A DNA stretch of 9,670 nucleotides, taken from the NCBI GenBank assembly GCA_964562575.1, contig CAZLTY010000182.1:1-9670 (forward strand), in the 5' to 3' direction. Origin of the DNA: SG8-4 sp964562575. Its GTDB lineage: Bacteria > Planctomycetota > Phycisphaerae > Sedimentisphaerales > Anaerobacaceae. Below are positions 7,374 through 9,670 of the stretch, piece after piece (positions within the stretch are counted from its first letter, which is position 1; every line of letters begins with the position of its first letter). Made by a program: the position numbers and the translations under genes. The notes below the pieces were generated by a model. It saw only the letters and a list, made by a program, of their open reading frames with translations, was not told the origin of the DNA and ran no database searches.

Positions 7374-8891
7374 GTGACAGCAAAAACAGCTTTTGACAAT
7401 GAGAAGTACTTACAAGAACAGACGGCAGCTATCCTTGAGCGTGTCAATCGGTTCAACAACAAGCTGTATCTGGAATTCGGTGGGAAACTTCTGTTTGATT
7501 ATCATGCGGCACGGGTGCTTCCAGGCTTTGATCCGAACATTAAAATGCGTTTGTTGCAGAAAATACGCGACAAGATAGATACTATTCTGTGTATTTATGC
7601 TGGGGACATAGAGAGAAAGAAGGTGCGGGCTGACTTTGGCATTACCTATGATTCAGATGCGTTGAAGACAATCGATGACTTCAAGGACTGGGGCATCAAT
7701 GTTACGGCCGTGGTCATTACACAGTATGCAAACCAACCCTCAGCCAAAGCGTTCAAGAACAAGCTTGAACGGAGAGGAATAAACGTTTGTACGCACAAGT
7801 TTACTGAGGGTTATCCTACGGATATTGACACCATCGTAAGCGACGAAGGTTACGGTGAAAACGAACCGATAGATACCGAACATCCAATCGTAGTTGTGAC
7901 CGGGCCCGGCCCTGGAAGCGGCAAGCTCGCCACCTGCCTTTGCCATTTGTACCATGAATACAAAAACGGGAACGAGGTCGGGTATGCCAAGTTCGAAACA
8001 TTTCCCATCTGGAATTTGCCATTGAAACATAAGGTAAACGTTGCCTACGAGGCAGCAACGGTCGATCTCAAGGATGTAAACTGCATCGATCATCATCATT
8101 TGGAGGCATACAGTGAAAGAACGGTCAACTACAATCGCGATATCGAAGCTTTTCCGCTGCTGAAGAGAATCATAGAAAAGATCACAGGCAAGGAATCCTT
8201 TTACAAATCTCCGACAGATATGGGCGTCAACCGTGCCGGCTTCGGAATCGTTGATGATGAGGCGATTCAGGAAGCCGCCCACCAGGAGATCATCAGGCGT
8301 TATTTCAGGTGCGCCTGCGAATACGCAATGGGATTTGTGGATAGAGATATACTGGAGAGGTCGGAACTTATCATGAAGAACGCTGGTGCCAGAGTGGAAG
8401 ACAGAACCGTGGTATTACCGGCACGACAAGCGGCCCGAAAAGCACAGAAAGATGGCAAGGGCAATGAGGGCATTTTTTGCGGAGCCGCCATCAAGCTCCG
8501 GGACGGAACCATTGTTACTGGCGAGAATTCTCCATTCATGCATGCGGCATCGAGCCTTGTTATCAACGCCACGAAGCACCTTGCTGGTTTGCCGAAAAAG
8601 TTGCATCTTTTACCACAGAATATTACAGATTCTATACGATTCCTGAAGAAGGAAGTCTTGAACGGAAAAATGATTAGCCTGGACCTTGAAGAAACATTAA
8701 TCACCTTGAGTATCAGTGCCATATCAAATCCTGCGGCCCAGATGGCCGTCGAGCATTTAAAGGAACTTCGGGGGTGTGAAGTTCATATTACTCATATTCC
8801 CACAACCGGGGATGAGGCTGGGTTAAGAAAGCTGGGTGTAAATCTCACGTCAGATCCTGATTTTTCCTCAAAAAGTCTTTTCATTAGCTGA
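7374..8891 (+). CDS. UPF0371/DUF1846 family protein
   Basis: This 505-residue protein is a full-length member of the UPF0371 (DUF1846) family, known from Firmicutes, actinobacteria and others. The match is strong throughout: T-A-F-D...Y-L at the start, L-Y-L-E-F-G-G-K-L near 31-39, D-Y-H-A-A-R-V-L-P-G-F at 42-52, G-Y-P-T-D-I-D-T-I-V-S-D-E-G at 146-159, V-V-T-G-P-G-P-G-S-G-K at 174-184, Y-A-K-F-E-T-F-P-I-W-N-L-P at 204-216, and K-S-P-T-D-M-G-V-N at 278-286. The glycine-rich G-P-G-P-G-S-G-K resembles a P-loop, so nucleotide binding is plausible, but the biochemical function of the family is not established as far as I know. There is no signal peptide or membrane helix, so it is cytoplasmic. It stands alone, with its own promoter and about 500 bases of non-coding DNA before it and a repeat island after it. 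By eye it is more AT-rich than nadE, which may point to a separate origin. Confidence 0.9.
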   Translation: MTAKTAFDNEKYLQEQTAAILERVNRFNNKLYLEFGGKLLFDYHAARVLPGFDPNIKMRLLQKIRDKIDTILCIYAGDIERKKVRADFGITYDSDALKTIDDFKDWGINVTAVVITQYANQPSAKAFKNKLERRGINVCTHKFTEGYPTDIDTIVSDEGYGENEPIDTEHPIVVVTGPGPGSGKLATCLCHLYHEYKNGNEVGYAKFETFPIWNLPLKHKVNVAYEAATVDLKDVNCIDHHHLEAYSERTVNYNRDIEAFPLLKRIIEKITGKESFYKSPTDMGVNRAGFGIVDDEAIQEAAHQEIIRRYFRCACEYAMGFVDRDILERSELIMKNAGARVEDRTVVLPARQAARKAQKDGKGNEGIFCGAAIKLRDGTIVTGENSPFMHAASSLVINATKHLAGLPKKLHLLPQNITDSIRFLKKEVLNGKMISLDLEETLITLSISAISNPAAQMAVEHLKELRGCEVHITHIPTTGDEAGLRKLGVNLTSDPDFSSKSLFIS

Positions 8892-8930
8892 GAGGTTCAG
8901 AGAGACTAATTGATGGATGCTCAACACTAG

Positions 8931-8955
8931 TAGACACTAAATTGAAACCGCAGAT
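8931..8955 (+). repeat. D-C repeat copy 1
   Basis: Twenty-five bases matching 9368-9392 at 21 positions; all four differences are transitions. It begins TAGACACTAAATTG and continues into a CCGCAGATAACGCGGAG element up to about 8965. Confidence 0.6.
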
Positions 8956-9028
8956 AACGCGGAGAAAGGATTAGTAACCAACTGAATTAGACACAGATTT
9001 CACTGATGGACACAGTTGTTTTCTATTC

Positions 9029-9070
9029 ACCGCGAAGAGAGACAATAATCAGACACAGATAACAGGATAG
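9029..9070 (+). repeat. A-B repeat module, copy 1 (short)
   Basis: A shortened module: GCGAAGAGAGACAATAATCAG followed by GATAACAGGATAG. It shares order and orientation with the modules at 9199-9268 and 9454-9521, but the leading ACCACAGAGGCC part is reduced. Confidence 0.55.
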
Positions 9071-9097
9071 AGGCGGACTTTCATTTACCACGGAGCC

Positions 9098-9171
9098 TGC
9101 CCCATTCGACAAGCTCAGAGCCTGCCCTGAGCGAAGCCGAATGGGGCAAGCTCTGAGCGAAGCCGAACGGG
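9098..9171. repeat. Imperfect palindrome with a nested direct repeat (E element)
   Basis: Arms 9098-9118 and 9127-9148 pair as an 11-bp outer stem (TGCCCCATTCG), an internal loop of 5 by 6 bases and a 5-bp inner stem (CTCAG), with an 8-base loop. The right-arm sequence CTGAGCGAAGCCGAA recurs directly at 9153-9167. It belongs to the widely seen TTCGACAAGCTCAG class of dispersed intergenic repeats. Confidence 0.65.
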
Positions 9172-9198
9172 AAAGACGCTGAATGTCGCGAAAAAGGA

Positions 9199-9268
9199 AC
9201 CACAGAGGCCATAGAGAACGCAGAGAGAAACGATAATCAGATCGGATAACAGGATGAACACAGGATAG
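9199..9268 (+). repeat. A-B repeat module, copy 2
   Basis: The A part (ACCACAGAGGCC, then a GAGAACGCAGAG-like segment) is joined to the B part (GGATAACAGGATGAA, then CACAGGATA). It aligns with copy 3 over about 68 bases in the same orientation. Confidence 0.65.
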
Positions 9269-9367
9269 AACCGCAGAGAAAGTAAAAAGTGAAAAGTAAA
9301 AAGGAAAAAGGGCCGCGGATTTCACTGAGGGCAAGAAGAAGGACAATTAACCACTAATCAACGCTAA

Positions 9368-9392
9368 TAAACACTAAACTGGAACCGCGGAT
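9368..9392 (+). repeat. D-C repeat copy 2
   Basis: The partner of the copy at 8931-8955, reading TAAACACTAAACTGG then AACCGCGGAT. It is preceded by CACTAATCAACGCTAA and followed by GCGCGGATTACGCGGAT, a local duplication of the CGCGGAT unit. Confidence 0.6.
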
Positions 9393-9453
9393 TGCGCGGA
9401 TTACGCGGATAAAAAATCAGACAGGATAGCAAGATAAAGGCGAGATAGATGGG

Positions 9454-9521
9454 ACCACAGAGGCCACAGAGAGCGCAGAGAAACACAATAATTTGACGGG
9501 ATAACAGGATGAAAGCAGGAT
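9454..9521 (+). repeat. A-B repeat module, copy 3
   Basis: ACCACAGAGGCCACAGAG with a GCGCAGAGAAA tail, then GGGATAACAGGATGAAAG and CAGGATA. This is the copy closest to the apparent consensus, and its B part forms the left arm of the inverted repeat at 9493-9567. Confidence 0.65.
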
Positions 9522-9567
9522 AAATGAGGCCCTTATAATATCTATGTAAATCCTGTTATCCTGTCAA
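9493..9567. repeat. Inverted repeat able to form an 18-bp hairpin
   Basis: The left arm 9493-9510 (TTGACGGGATAACAGGAT) and the reverse complement of 9550-9567 (TTGACAGGATAACAGGAT) match at 17 of 18 positions; the mismatch would be a G-U pair in RNA. The loop is 39 bases. No T-run follows directly, so it is not a canonical terminator, though it lies between the DUF1846 gene and the gene starting at 9666. Confidence 0.65.
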
Positions 9568-9572
9568 GACTT

Positions 9573-9614
9573 CAATAATCAATAATCAATAGCAAATAAT
9601 CAATAGCCAATTGC
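9573..9614 (+). repeat. Tandem array of six 7-bp units
   Basis: The units read CAATAAT, CAATAAT, CAATAGC, AAATAAT, CAATAGC, CAATTGC without a break in the 7-base period. The tract is very AT-rich and sits about 50 bases before the next start codon, so it may also influence transcription of that gene. Confidence 0.65.
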
Positions 9615-9653
9615 TTGTCCAGTCCTGATATAAGTTGTCACATAACCTTAAGA

Positions 9654-9659
9654 AAGGAG
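9654..9659 (+). promoter_or_regulatory. Ribosome binding site of the gene at the right edge (AAGGAG)
   Basis: AAGGAG ends 6 bases before the ATG at 9666, a good Shine-Dalgarno match and spacing. It is the main evidence that a gene begins at the window edge. Confidence 0.5.
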
Positions 9660-9665
9660 TGTGGC

Positions 9666-9670
9666 ATGAG
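9666..9670 (+). CDS. Start of a gene cut by the window edge
   Basis: Only the ATG and two further bases are inside the window. The call rests on the ribosome binding site 6 bases upstream and on the end of the repeat island just before it. Nothing can be said about the product. Confidence 0.4.

Larger units (their letters stand above)
8892..9650. repeat. Non-coding island of short interspersed repeats
   Basis: About 760 bases without a credible gene, made of recurring short elements. In order: D-C copy 1 (8931-8970), a CACAGATTTCACTGATGG-like piece (8992-9009), A-B module 1 (9029-9070), the imperfect palindrome E (9098-9171), A-B module 2 (9199-9268), a CCGCGGATTTCACTGAGG piece (9313-9330), D-C copy 2 (9347-9415), A-B module 3 (9454-9521), an inverted B copy (9550-9567) and a 7-bp tandem array (9573-9614). 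Copies differ mainly by transitions. I know similar ACCACAGAGGCCACAGAG, GGATAACAGGAT and CGCGGATTACGCGGAT motifs from intergenic DNA of many environmental bacterial genomes. Their function is unknown. Confidence 0.75.

Noticed and set aside
7208..7396. A 62-codon plus-strand frame before the DUF1846 gene
   Set aside because: It lacks a good ribosome binding site and motifs, contains the predicted promoter, and overlaps the start of DUF1846.
7740..8282. A 180-codon minus-strand frame inside the DUF1846 gene
   Set aside because: The plus strand is conserved as UPF0371 over the whole stretch; the frame is a shadow.
9023..9346. A 107-codon minus-strand frame across the repeat island
   Set aside because: Its middle reads as the L-R-S-G-Q-A-L-S-L-S-N-G peptide, a well-known false translation of the TTCGACAAGCTCAG repeat, and the rest is translated A-B repeat.
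9498..9510. Resemblance of GGGATAACAGGAT to the I-SceI homing endonuclease site
   Set aside because: The first 11 bases agree, but the rest of the 18-base site does not, the motif recurs as a degenerate repeat, and no homing endonuclease gene is present.
8921..9614. Possible CRISPR array
   Set aside because: The repeats differ in length and sequence, spacing is irregular, several families alternate, and no cas gene is in the window.

Overview
The window looks like chromosome from a mesophilic, GC-moderate, environmental bacterium, most likely of the Planctomycetota (Phycisphaerae-like) or a neighbouring lineage. The reasons are a TIGR03790-type secreted protein of the kind I associate with planctomycetes and acidobacteria, a lysine-aminomutase-like radical SAM protein next to an exopolysaccharide sugar transferase, a two-domain glutamine-dependent NAD+ synthetase, and a repeat-laden intergenic region typical of such genomes. 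The lineage is an inference; no rRNA or marker gene is present.

Left third (1-2740, + strand): the C-terminal end of a polyprenyl-phosphate sugar-1-phosphate transferase is followed 46 bp later by a KamA-family radical SAM protein, and 29 bp after that by a secreted TIGR03790-family protein. The spacing suggests one operon forming the tail of a surface-polysaccharide locus. A VanZ-like membrane protein on the minus strand (2724-3473) runs into the end of this operon, with its last codons overlapping the last codons of the TIGR03790 gene.

Middle (3474-6858): after about 0.4 kb without a gene there is a promoter (TATAAT) and a strong ribosome binding site for a single gene. It encodes an exported two-domain protein, a SagB-type nitroreductase fused to a DJ-1/PfpI domain whose usual nucleophilic cysteine is glycine. 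It converges on nadE (minus strand), which has an intact glutaminase triad and synthetase P-loop.

Right third (6859-9670): about 0.5 kb of non-coding DNA carries a good sigma70-type promoter (TTGAAA-17-TATGAT) driving a complete UPF0371/DUF1846 protein. It is followed by about 770 bp of non-coding DNA packed with short interspersed repeats: three same-strand copies of an A-B module, two copies of a D-C module, an imperfect palindrome of the 'TTCGACAAGCTCAG' type, an inverted copy of the B motif that can form an 18-bp stem, and a 7-bp tandem array. The last bases show a ribosome binding site and the ATG of a further gene cut by the window edge.

No CRISPR array, tRNA, rRNA or transposase was found. 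The most interesting points are the KamA relative lacking the lysine-recognition aspartates beside a glycan gene, the nitroreductase-DJ-1 fusion without its cysteine, the duplicated VanZ protein, and the composite repeat island. No clear defence system or new mobile element is visible.
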